Shown: positions 21,700 through 31,482 of the stretch, piece by piece
Position numbering within the stretch: position 1 is the stretch's first letter
Layout: each line of letters begins with the position of its first letter
Assembly (NCBI RefSeq): GCF_001625305.1
Contig: NW_017804054.1
Location: 1,243,759 to 1,307,758 of the forward strand
Source: Branchiostoma belcheri
Taxonomy: Eukaryota; Chordata; Leptocardii; Amphioxiformes; Branchiostomatidae
Reading direction: 5' to 3'
DNA: 64,000 nt
Translations under genes and position numbers: made by a program
The notes under the pieces: generated by a model
Seen by the model: the letters and a program-made list of their open reading frames with translations, nothing else
Database searches by the model: none
What the model was told of the DNA's origin: nothing

Positions 21700-23530
21700 G
21701 TTGTGATATATCTATTCTGGAATGTTCACAGTAACAAAGGTTGATGTTGTTACACACGTATCTTTGCCCATCGGAAGCGACCAGCAATACCTGATAACAT
21801 CACCGGAAACTCGAGGATCACCGTTTGTCATAAAACCCGATTGACAGCGATAGTTTCCACTGATAGTATCACAGACTTTTGTTCCCGGTTGTTTTATGGG
21901 TTCAGGTGGCCTCCGACAACAGCCTTGGATGTCTGGACCCACCAGAAATGACTCAGTTCCTTTGTATGTTGTGATAATTTAAAAACATTTATGTTCGACC
22001 TTCCGTCGCCCCCTTCAACCACCTCCATCTGTGTTCTCTCTCAGGTTACATGTCCATAATTCTCCTCAACCATACACACCTTTTAATAAACAGGATAATT
22101 ACCAAGACAAAGGGAAAACATCTGTAGTATGTTGGGAACTTAGGCCACAGATGTCTCTTAGGGTTTGTGTCGCCTTGTCGTTTTTCGACTAGAAAACTGG
22201 ACAAAGTGTTCGGAAGAGATCACATGGGACTCGAACCCGCGACGTCAAGTTTGTGGGGTCAAGTTTCTGCTGAGACAGTTTAGTTTATGTTAGCGGAAAC
22301 TTTACATCTATTTCTGCCATGCGTTTAACCGACTACCATCAACCAACAAAACCAATACAAGATTGGGAAACAAAGTCTTTTAATCCCAACGTTGAGATAA
22401 CATTTCAACTATGCCATAGACTCATTGTGTCGATACTTTGTTCATACTTATGAAGCATTGGGCTTCGTCTCAACGTTACCATTAAGTTTCGAGTTCGACC
22501 GAAACAAGTGAAGGTTATACTTTATATATCTATACCGTTACCATGGTAGTACGACAAATTGGACAAGTGAAAGACAAAAAATAAAGGATTAATCAAATCT
22601 GAAAATTCTATCTTAGACCAATTCATCTGTTTACACCTTTTATTTCGTGTCATATTCGCTGAAATAGAATCTAACATTTAACAACTCATCTTGACATTAT
22701 CATAATTCTAATGTTTGTGCGGATTTGAAATATTGTGTGTTGAGATATTCTATGTCTGATTTACTTGAGCAGAATTGTACATTTGTCGGCGTGGTAGTAC
22801 CTCGTGCGTGGTTCGTCAGTCCTTAGCTGCCAGCCTCCCCAGACCCACTCAGGTAGAAATGACGAACGCCTCTCCACCGTGGCTCCTGCGCCCTACCAAC
22901 AAGAAAAATGGCAATCGTCATTAAAACATGTCAGCCGGAGTAAAATGGATCAGACTCAATGTGCGAACATTTGGCGTTTTGACAACCCAAAATTCATTAT
23001 CGGAAACGAGAGCTAGGAGACCGTCAATTCATCTTCTCCAACAACGGCAACACTGGAGCTTTCAAAAAGCCGCCGAAGAAAGAATTGCGACTTCTAATCT
23101 GACATGAGTTGTTGGATAATCGAGCGATTGAGTGTGGGTTTCTGATTGTGCATTTGGCCGATAGGAATGTTTTCCAGCCACGGTATTCATGACAAAAGTG
23201 ACAATTTTACACATGACAAAATTCTCATACTAATGATTCCGGGTCTGGTTAATTTCAAAAGACGAAGTTTTTGCTTTGAAACCACCGGTGGCTTGTAAGC
23301 TGTAAGAGACATAGCTAGAACCAAAGGGAAAAACACTTGTTGCAGAGCGAGGGTATTGCTCTTTTGTCATTTACAAATGATGGCGACTTGGCGAACAACG
23401 TCCGTACAACACCGTTCACAATAGAACATCTATACACCATGAATACTGGGAGTTAATCCTGCTAGTAAATCTGCCACTGCTTGGCCAGTAATTGGCCAGG
23501 CTGCCTGTATTATAACAGCTAATCCGCGAG
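21700..23530. other. No gene recognised apart from a tRNA-like fragment
   Basis: This is unique sequence with AT-rich parts at 22,500-22,760. The only RNA-like signal is the box-B-like motif at about 22,228. Frames are at most 76 codons. Confidence 0.35.
22220..22300 (-). ncRNA. tRNA-like or SINE-head remnant
   Basis: On the minus strand, GTCGCGGGTTCGAGTCCCA is a good match to the RNA polymerase III box B and the tRNA T-arm core GGTTCGAATCC. Some 40 bases upstream, CTGTCTCAGCAGAAAC loosely resembles box A. The T stem has a mismatch on one side and no acceptor stem is evident, so this is not an intact tRNA gene. A tRNA-derived SINE head is more likely. Confidence 0.4.
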
Positions 23531-23539
23531 GAATTAATG

Positions 23540-24125
23540 ATGTCAATTATTACATCCTTCTCGGCCGTCTTATTCAAACGTTCGTGTGGCTTTTACTTAT
23601 CAACATCACAATTTTATCACGTTTACACCGTACTAAAATATCATCATTGTCCGGGGGATGCATTAGTGTTAGAACAATGCAGCCACATACCCCACGGAGT
23701 GCCAAGTGTCCCGCATTCTGTTTAGATATGAACGCCGTTATCAAGAATTTTTGGAGGACTTTAACCTGCCTTGTTATTGAATTAACAATAGTACTTCACA
23801 AATACCCTTGTCGCTATGGATTAGCAAAGGTGCCCCAGGTGTACGCGTTGGTTTTCTCATTTGTTATACCGGGAGCGTGTAGGACACTGACAGGGATATT
23901 GGCCCGCCGAGTCCGCAAAGCTAGGGCGCCCAGGTGCTCGCTAATTATTCCACCCGGTAACTACTTTCTTCGGACAAAACAAACGCAGCGTAAATAACAA
24001 CACAGCTATCTAACAAAGCGGACTTAAGCCTATAGTCTTCGATTGCCTCTTGTTGTCAGATCTGCTCCAAATAACAGGCTGAGATTTGACGAAACAAATA
24101 GCTCAGAAACACGATAAGAAGATGA
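23540..24125 (+). promoter_or_regulatory. Largest conserved non-coding block, duplication copy 2
   Basis: It aligns in order with 51,275-51,870 at a near-constant offset of 27.73-27.74 kb. Landmarks are GTTCGTG (23,580), AATTTTATCA (23,611), GGACTTTAACCTG (23,756), ACCGGGAGCGTGTAG (23,868), AACAAACGCA (about 23,979) and CTTGTTGTC (about 24,050). The AACAAACGCA segment extends over 70 bases with high identity. Alternate indels break any shared frame, so a 137-codon frame at 23,584-23,997 is probably not coding. Confidence 0.7.
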
Positions 24126-24430
24126 CCTATTCAAACACCAAACGAGTAAATACGGATATATCTCTACAATTATGAAGGCATCGCGACATAACAATCAATA
24201 CAACACATCCTGTCAGCGACAAATACGTTACAATTTCATTTTAATTCTCTGATAGGTTGATCTTTAAGAAAAGAAAGAAAAGGTGCTTTAATTACCACAT
24301 TAGTTTATTAGAGATGTTTACTCATAATTGCAAGCAAGGTTCTGTTAATGATCTTAGCTAGTAGTAATTAATGGATTACGCTATTTGTACGTTATACATT
24401 TTACATGAGTAAACTTTGAAAGTGTGACTA
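24126..24430. other. No gene recognised
   Basis: AT-rich link between two conserved blocks; unalignable by eye with the copy 3 counterpart. The stretch AAGAAAAGAAAGAAAAGG lies at about 24,268. Confidence 0.35.
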
Positions 24431-24439
24431 TAATCCTGC

Positions 24440-24525
24440 ACCACTTGAGTGACAAAGAACGCTCCGCAGCCTTTTGTTAAGCCGAATATAATTTTGTCAG
24501 TTGTGATCAAAGGAAAGCGTAAATA
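24440..24525 (+). promoter_or_regulatory. TCF/LEF-site block, duplication copy 2
   Basis: ACTTGAG (24,443) followed by AACGCTCCG pairs with ACTTGAG (51,987) and AACGCCTCCG. Then GCCGAAT and GATCAAAGGAAAG (24,505) pair with ACCGAAT and GATCAAAGAAATG (52,049). ATCAAAGG matches the TCF/LEF consensus WWCAAAG. The offset (27.54 kb) is constant across the block apart from compensating small indels. A Wnt-responsive role is inference. Confidence 0.5.
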
Positions 24526-25180
24526 AACCCGAATGGCAGCTCAGAAAAACACTACATCACGTTAAGTATAAAGTGTGTGATTTAATCAGGTGAAGGCGGA
24601 CAGCGAGCTCGTTTATTGGTTGTTCTGAAATGTACATTAATTACATCAAAGGCAGGAATGGACAGAAATCTTACTGGAATCTACATCCGTATGCAAAACC
24701 ATCTCCTACCAACAAAAGGACGGAGTAAATGGACAATTCGTCCTTGGGTGTTACGATATAATGGAGTGAGAGGGAATGGGCATTGCAAATTGAAACCCAA
24801 CATCAAAGAGCGCTTCTAATAAATGCGCGATAAAGTAAATTCCATCAGTGAGTTTGAGTCGACCGGCAAATGCCTGTAGGTCGACAAATAAAGTATTTCA
24901 TTTACACTAGCGAAACCTTATGTTCAGGTCTTGTCAACTATTTCATAATGTAGGATTAACCTACAAAGATATAATGACATAGAACAAGTTACTACGCAAG
25001 TAAACTGTGGTATTACATTAATATCGGAACAGGAACTGACATTCTGGGATTTCAGTGACTGATCGAGGCCGCTTTCTCAGTCGAAATGTTTGAAAAACAA
25101 ATATATTTTCCAATAAACAGCACGTCAAATAAGCTGGTAAGACTTATGTGTATAGTTACCGCTTCTGTAAGCTTCTTTAT
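24526..25180. other. No gene recognised
   Basis: Mixed AT-rich DNA; a 67-codon frame at 24,616-24,819 is unremarkable. No repeats. Confidence 0.35.
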
Positions 25181-25184
25181 GAGG

Positions 25185-25285
25185 GAAAACATGAATAAAT
25201 GAGTTTGTTTCTTAAACACGGTTATACCAACTTGAACTCACAACGTGACGCGCCCCCCTCCCCCCTAAAAACCATTTCCACTTGT
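25185..25285 (+). promoter_or_regulatory. Conserved TGAGTTTGTTT block, duplication copy 2
   Basis: CATGAATAAATGAGTTTGTTT at 25,190 pairs with CATGGATAGATGAGTTTGTTT at 53,439. This is followed in both by AAACA and, about 35-60 bases later, by a C-rich GCGC stretch. GTTTGTTT resembles a forkhead site (TGTTTRY complement family). A Fox site is inference. Confidence 0.5.
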
Positions 25286-25289
25286 CGGC

Positions 25290-27395
25290 AGTTTTTCCCG
25301 TCGCTTCGAACACCTGGTGGTTTTTAAACCGCGACAATTATTGCTGCTGACTACCGTAACAATGCGCTAAATAAAACACGATCTTTTACCGACAGTAGAA
25401 CCACATAGATGTTTAGGTTATGGCTTGAAACAAACTTTTCACACACTTCAGTGTCTATTTCTTCGGCGTGTGCATACATGTAGTGTCATTATGTTAACCC
25501 CTCTAACCCTTTAATAGAAAAAGCAGAAGACTGTCTCACAATGACATCTTTTGAGTACGTCCCTTGAAGTTTTTAATCTCGTTAAGCGAGCTTGAGTGAG
25601 CACGTTTTACAAACAGAGTAGACAACAACACAGATTAATCACCAGTCCTGTCACACAACTGAATCGTGTTCAGTATTTGAGATTTGGTACAAATATTTAA
25701 ATACTTTCTCAACAACATCGGTGTCTTCATGTTGTCTAAGACTAAGAGGGATCAGCTATTTTCTAGTTTCTTTTCAATTTGATTGGTGCGATTTTCTGGG
25801 TCAGTAAACCTTTAAAGACATTCTGGATCTCTTGAAGAAAGTTACACTTGGTTTCTGTTGCTGGTGTGATGAAAAAAAGGTTTGGCACAAAGTCGGTCTA
25901 TTCAACATATCATTGATCTTGTATGTATCTAATCTTTCATTCATTCTTTAACTCAGTCACTTACTCGTTCATTCGTTCATTTGGTGATTGAGTTCTAGAA
26001 AAAGAAATTATTGTGTGATGTGAAATAAAACTATTTTTGCTTTTCTAGCAAAGAGAATTTAATGTACAAAGCTTGGTTAGTGTTCTAGTATCTTCTTTCT
26101 GTCTTTTCTACATCTTTTTAACTTCAACTACAATTTTTCCGGCATTGTATCCCGATTGAAACATTTCTGATGTTGAAGGATTTGTTCAATGAACAGGCCA
26201 TTGCACTGCCAGCACGTGCCGAATCTGTGTTTACGAATGCAGTGCTAATATGCAGCATGTATGCAGAATTCAGTTTCAAGAGCTGAGGACATTTTGCCGA
26301 ACTTTTACTAATACATGTAGTCGACATCAGAATTAACAGACATGGACATTGTCATTTTAGACATAATATCCTAGCTTAGTTTTATATCCATTCCAAAAAA
26401 TTGTCCCAGGGGCAAGAATTCGATGTTGTTGTTTTTGACAGGTACGAAATTCAGGTTATCAAAAATTGCTGTTTTGCTAAAATTGATGATAACACGAAGG
26501 ACGTTTCAACTAAAACCTAGCCTAGAAACAGTTGCAGATACGACAGTACCGGTTCCCTAGCCTCACGTGCTAATTGCTTCAAAGACCCACTGTGATGGAA
26601 TGGCAGTCACCCAGCCTAACTGTGTAACCACTCCACTGTCAGAGGCGACCAAACAATCTAAAATTTAATGCCTGTATTTAATCACAAAAAAGCAGGCGGA
26701 TTTCTTGAAACGTTACCATGGTATTATCTGTCCCCTGATCCTAACTTCGTTAGAAACCAGAAGTTTTCCTTGAACTATTTTTCCAGTTTCCTAGCATCAC
26801 AGTAACTTCGTAATAAGAAGGAATGAATGAGGGCTTGCTTGGTTTGTTCAATAATGTCCTTGGTTTGTTTAGCGGCTACATCTGGAGACGTTGAATGATC
26901 CCGTTGCCACCTAACAATTTGGGATGACAGGATTCGTTCAAGTTTTCTGGATAACCGCCAAAAGAAGGACAGTTTTAGGTAGATTTTAACGGACTCCAAC
27001 AACTACAGATTTAAGTGTGTGGTCAGAGATAGTAACTCACTTAGCTTACACAACTACAAATAGCCTTTGTGTACATCAACGCGAGATACAAACACGAACA
27101 AAGTGTAGGGGGAAATCTTATCTCGGATATTTCCAATAGTTCGTCAGACAAAGAGCATAATGAGAGCATCTCTCAATAAGCGGAATTCTATCTATTTCTG
27201 CTCAAAGCGCCGGTGCAGATAGGGTATAGTATCGGTAACAAAAGACGGTATACCGCCTCTTGTAAAACAACATTGATTTGGTTTTCTGTTGCAAAAACAG
27301 CGGCTTCTTCAAGTTTCTAATTGCCCGATAAAAAGTGTAGCACTTCACCACAAGAGCAAAACGTGCTTCCGTGTACATGTTAACGATCTGATTTG
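25290..27395. other. No gene recognised
   Basis: Mostly AT-rich. A decayed tetranucleotide tract with TTCATTC and GTTCATTCGTTCATTT occurs at about 25,935-25,982. A short palindrome-like TGCAGTGCTAATATGCAGCATGTATGCAG lies at about 26,237. Frames are short. Confidence 0.35.
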
Positions 27396-27840
27396 GATAA
27401 TTTGCTTGCACATATGGTACAGAAACACACTATAACATGTTGTAAACGTGTTCAAATAGAACTGAGGATTGTAGACAAACTGTGAATGGATACGGCCACT
27501 GGATTAGTTGATTCTGGATTTAGTATGGGTTAGAGAAGTATAATTTGCTTACACATGTGGTGTGGGAACACACTCGATGATCCTATAACGTGTTCAAATA
27601 GAACTGCGGATTGTAGACAAACTGTGAATGGGTGCGACTGATCGCGATTAGTTGATTCTAGATTTAGTTTGAACTAACATCTACCCTCTGACTGAGTAAC
27701 TTGTAGATGTGTAATGTGCTTGCACATATGGTGTAGGAACACACTGGTAAGCCTATAACGTGTTCAAATACAACTGTGGATTGTAGACAAACTGCGAATG
27801 AGTACGGCTGCTTGCGGTTGGTTGATTCTAGATTTACCAA
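27396..27840. repeat. Three-unit tandem array, about 141 and 170 bp periods
   Basis: Each unit has TTGCTTRCACATRTGGT, then AACACACT, a TATAACGTGTTCAAATA.AACTG core, GGATTGTAGACAAACTG, and a final TTGATTCTRGATTTA. GGATTGTAGACAAAC starts near 27,467, 27,608 and 27,778. Unit 2 is longer owing to an insert with ACATCTACCCTCTGACTG. A fragment of a fourth unit (GGTTGTAGATTTA) follows. It is non-coding. Confidence 0.85.
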
Positions 27841-28560
27841 TCAGCTGGTTGTAGATTTATTCCTTTGAACTGTCAGTTTAAAAAAATATTTCAGAAAAAC
27901 ATTCTTCTTTCGGTACCTTTCGGTAGGCCATACTGTTTGCAGGTACTGTATTGCGTTTGGACCTAGACGCCAATTGCGATTTGGTTGGTATTTTTAGGAT
28001 CCGAATTTGACGTTATGTTTAATCTTTGTACATGTACATGTAAACTGTAATTGTTAACATTTTCCAACATACAATGTTAAAAGAGTGTACGTTTCATGGC
28101 TATTGAAATAAACTAATGCTGTGTTGTTGTGTTTTTACTTGTATTTCTGTTGTAATGAATTGGATTCTTTGTGTGGTGTGAAAAAAAATTCGTCCTTTGC
28201 AACAAAACCTATTGCTCTTCTGGATATTATTATAATTCATTCAATATTGTGACTTTGTTGTTATTTACAGGACCGATATGTAGATTTAACTACGAAGGAC
28301 AGAAAACTATGCAGAAAATTGTGAAATGCAAAAAAACATAGGTAGAGCTCTGTGACATGCAAGGATACAGAGGATTGTAATTTGTTGTCACACTAAAGAG
28401 TGACAACTAAATCGACTTTTGCCACTCAAAACTGTGCGAATTTTGTGTCGCAAACTTGAGACTCTCTCCTAGAGAACTTGAAGGTCAGAATCCACACAAA
28501 ATGGATAGAATGTGTGTTGATTTTGCAGGTGATTCGATGGTGTTCGAATTCGCTACTGAT
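27841..28560. other. No gene recognised
   Basis: This interval contains GTACATGTACATGTA (about 28,027) and AT-rich sequence. A TGCAAAAAAACATAGG stretch lies at 28,328. No open frame above 40 codons looks meaningful. Confidence 0.35.
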
Positions 28561-28562
28561 TG

Positions 28563-28612
28563 TGTGAGTGAGTCCGCCGCCATTTTGTTTGTGCAGAGAA
28601 ACCTGGGACCCC
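28563..28612 (+). promoter_or_regulatory. Conserved GCCGCCAT block, duplication copy 2
   Basis: AGTGAGTCCGCCGCCATTTTG at 28,567 differs at two positions from the sequence at 6,563. It lies 28.13 kb before GGCCGCCATTTTTG at 56,701. The downstream half that links copies 1 and 3 (GAACTGACAGGG) is not preserved here, although a looser AACACTAACAGGGCG follows a second CGCGCCATTTTG at about 29,001-29,075. Confidence 0.5.
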
Positions 28613-30310
28613 TCAGACGGACAGATTTAGGTTGACGTCTTGACGAAAACGAACTCTGACATTTGTTAATAACCACCTGGTACAAAACTATCCATTTGAA
28701 ATACCAGCCCGACTTCAACCCACAAAATAGACAGTTTGCGTCTGTACCTCGCCAATTTCCCTAAGTGACAGGAAAGCGGCTCTGTTTTTGTTCAAAATGT
28801 CAGACGAGCTCGAGAACAATTATGGAAATTGCCCTCCACAAAAGCTGTGGTTGCCAGATTACGTACAATCAAAACTTGTAGAAACACTGCACTCAGTCTT
28901 CCTTCATTTCCATACACGCGACAATTTTAGTCCTGGGAATCTAGTTTCATATTTTTCGGAGTGACAGGGGTAGAAAATTCGATGTTTTTGGAATCCGCCG
29001 TCGCGCCATTTTGAATTGTACTTATGTAAGCAAAAAGGACCCGTGTTCTAATTATCGTTTCAACACTAACAGGGCGTTCCGTGGATTTTGGATCCATTTT
29101 ATCCTGCACCATCTCGAAACGAAGTGGGCCTATTGACATGTTTTGTTGCAGTGGAACCTGATTCCGAGACGCGATATACCCACAACACAACCGAGACGTA
29201 CCGAGAAGTCGGTCACCATGTGTGACCCTTCCGCCCAAATACACACACCGCACAATACACGGCCGTGTTGTGGCTACATATCTCTCCAGTTTACTGTGTC
29301 AAACCATCGTCGGACGAAAGGGCGTCCAACCTCAAAGATTTAACCCTCTGCGACCTGTATCTAAATGCTAAGATAAGTTAAGAAAAATAGCTGTTTGGGA
29401 GGAATCCGTTTCTCACATTGAAAGTAGTAGTAGCACAGTACTACAGCACAAAATATGCATAAACATAAGCGTAACTTCTAGCAACCCTAAACTATACGCT
29501 TAAAAGTATATCTAAATCCCAGACATAAACTATTGAGCGATCTCCTATGTAGAGTATGCATCGGAGACTAAAAAGAAATACTAGTACAGTTTGTTTCGTT
29601 TGAATGGTGTGGAAAATGTGATAGGGTAAGGTATACCCGCAAAATCAAAATGGCGGTAAGGCAATGATACGTACTTTATGTAGATCTAAAACTCTGCTTT
29701 GATATGCAGTAATTGTGGCACTTTGAACCAAATGTTTAGTACCTAGAGTATACAAATAATTGTCTAATTACCTGATAGTTTTGGAAACCTAAACGAGCTT
29801 TGAAAGGTTGTAAAATGCACAAGGTTATGCTATGTTAGTGTTGTAGTATGGTATGTAACGATTTCCAACCTAGTCTCCTGCAGAGTATACTCACAAAATC
29901 ACACATAAATGCTCTGTGATATATACATGTGTTGGGGTTTAAAGACTGTGGTAAGCCTTTATCATGGAGTTGGAAAATGGCATAAATATACGAAGAATTT
30001 GGATCACTTTACAGTTAGGAGTATTACGACATGAACAACATCACAACCAAAGCATTTGCTGTTGTGTTCAAACGCATTTTGCCCAGGCCTGTTTTTGCCT
30101 AAGACGAGAATGAATACAGACAAATCATGTGAAGAAGTCTCGCAATCTTTCGTTGCATAATTTCTAGATAAGACAGGAAAAATTCCGAAACTGAAACTCT
30201 GTCTGAAATAAATAATGGCAACCTGATCCTTCTCAAGCTCTTCAATTCTATGTTAACAGTAGATCGGTATCTAGGATAAGAACATACCTTGTTAAAAATT
30301 GTGTATCGGT
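28613..30310. other. No gene; scattered YY1-like sites
   Basis: CGCGCCATTTTG at 29,001 (minus) and CAAAATGGCGGT at 29,646 (plus) are YY1-like. The latter is collinear with CCAAAATGGCGGCC at 58,815 (offset 29.17 kb). TTGTTCAAAAT at 28,788 pairs with 56,957 (offset 28.17 kb). A CpG-bearing patch lies at 29,150-29,330 and has short overlapping frames on both strands. The rest is AT-rich. Confidence 0.4.
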
Positions 30311-30313
30311 AGG

Positions 30314-30495
30314 GATGTGTATTCCGTATCGGTCTGATATTACCATTCGCCCCTCCCTAATTCTGATAATCTGGTTTAGACAACAAAGTGTCAGACGCAT
30401 AAATACATAATGGTGATTACGTTGGTTGTGTATTGGGATACGGGATGTGTATTGGGACATGGGATGTGTATTGGAACAGTTAATTAATACACATG
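30314..30495 (+). promoter_or_regulatory. GATGTGTATT module, duplication copy 2
   Basis: GATGTGTATT lies at 30,314, 30,444 and 30,463, with GTTGTGTATT at 30,425 and an inverted CATGTGTATT at 30,486. CTGGTTTAG lies at 30,371, again 57 bases after the first copy. CAGACGCATAAATACATA at 30,392 is identical to 59,492, so copies 2 and 3 share more of the module than either shares with copy 1. Confidence 0.65.
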
Positions 30496-31187
30496 AAAGT
30501 CTGGAATGAAACAGGATCTTGGCTCAATTTAGAAATATGGTAAATCTTTTGCAAAATCTTGATTTCAGAAAATTTATCTTCTCTGCAAGAAAATGAAAAC
30601 AAAATGGTACGGAAATAAGTGTCAATACAGGCATCCCAAAAATGGTACTAGACATTTTATGCTAATTTGTCTATCATTTCAAAAAGTAGATATTTGATCA
30701 TATTTTCACAGCAATAGCGACAGAATTTCTTACGTTTCTTTCCTTGGTAAACTAGTATAATGTGACTATTTGAAAACAAAGAATGTAAGCATGTGGATAG
30801 AATATATTGAATATATTTTCACTGACATTTTCTTGTAAACAAATCAGGTTGAGTGTCTAAAAAACGACCGACTGTAACATGAAGGACTTTTCTATCAAAT
30901 AATAAATCACAATGCAAGATAACAGACATATTAGGTGTTGCTCTCAAAGCAACGAAGGTATTTTTGTCCTTTTTGTTTTTAAATAGATCGTTTTCACACA
31001 CTATGACACCCTTTCACATAAACATGTATTCTTCTGTTGTTTAGATAAACGGTAAACCTGTTGTTCTTTTAATTGGCGAATCTGTACGGCCTTTGAACGT
31101 AGTAGAAGTATTTCTCCATGGCATCACAACATCTTTGTTAGAAAGAAATAACGATGAAATACTTACGCCATGATAGCACAGAAGGTT

Positions 31188-31215
31188 GACATCGGCGCCA
31201 TCTTGTCGTCATTTT
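31188..31215 (+). promoter_or_regulatory. GCGCCATCTT block, duplication copy 2
   Basis: GGCGCCATCTTGTCGTCATTTT matches the block at about 8,741. It lies about 255 bases before the E-box/DR1 module, against about 216 in copy 1. A further CCGCCATTTTTG lies at 31,371. Confidence 0.45.
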
Positions 31216-31414
31216 GGGTCTAACGGAGAACCGTATTTTCTGCTCGCTGTTTACATTTCTTAACAACAATTCTGCACCTACTGAAAACACACAAACTGTC
31301 AAACACTATTTTACCCAAAATTACAGCAGAAACAACTGCAAATTTGAGGAAGAGAATAAAGATTTTCGATCCGCCATTTTTGTAACTGCCTCCCAGCCGA
31401 CTGTCTCACTTGAA

Positions 31415-31482
31415 AACAGGGGATTAGACGGTAATCCATTTCAAATACCACGTGATCTGGATGACCCTTGACCTCACCGTTA
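31415..31482 (+). promoter_or_regulatory. E-box plus DR1-like site, duplication copy 2
   Basis: CACGTGATCTGG at 31,449 is followed by ATGACCCTTGACCT. The second half-site (TGACCT) is perfect here and the first is altered, the reverse of copy 1. This is the pattern expected for a site kept under loose selection. Upstream, GGATTAGACGGTAATCCATTT pairs with AACGGGGAATCTATTT of copy 1. Confidence 0.6.

Noticed and set aside
22220-22300. Functional tRNA gene
   Set aside because: Box B is good, but a T-stem mismatch and a missing acceptor stem and anticodon arm make an intact gene unlikely.
23584-23997. 137-codon frame as a protein gene
   Set aside because: It overlaps a conserved block, but the paralogous block at 51.3-51.8 kb has indels that destroy any aligned frame.
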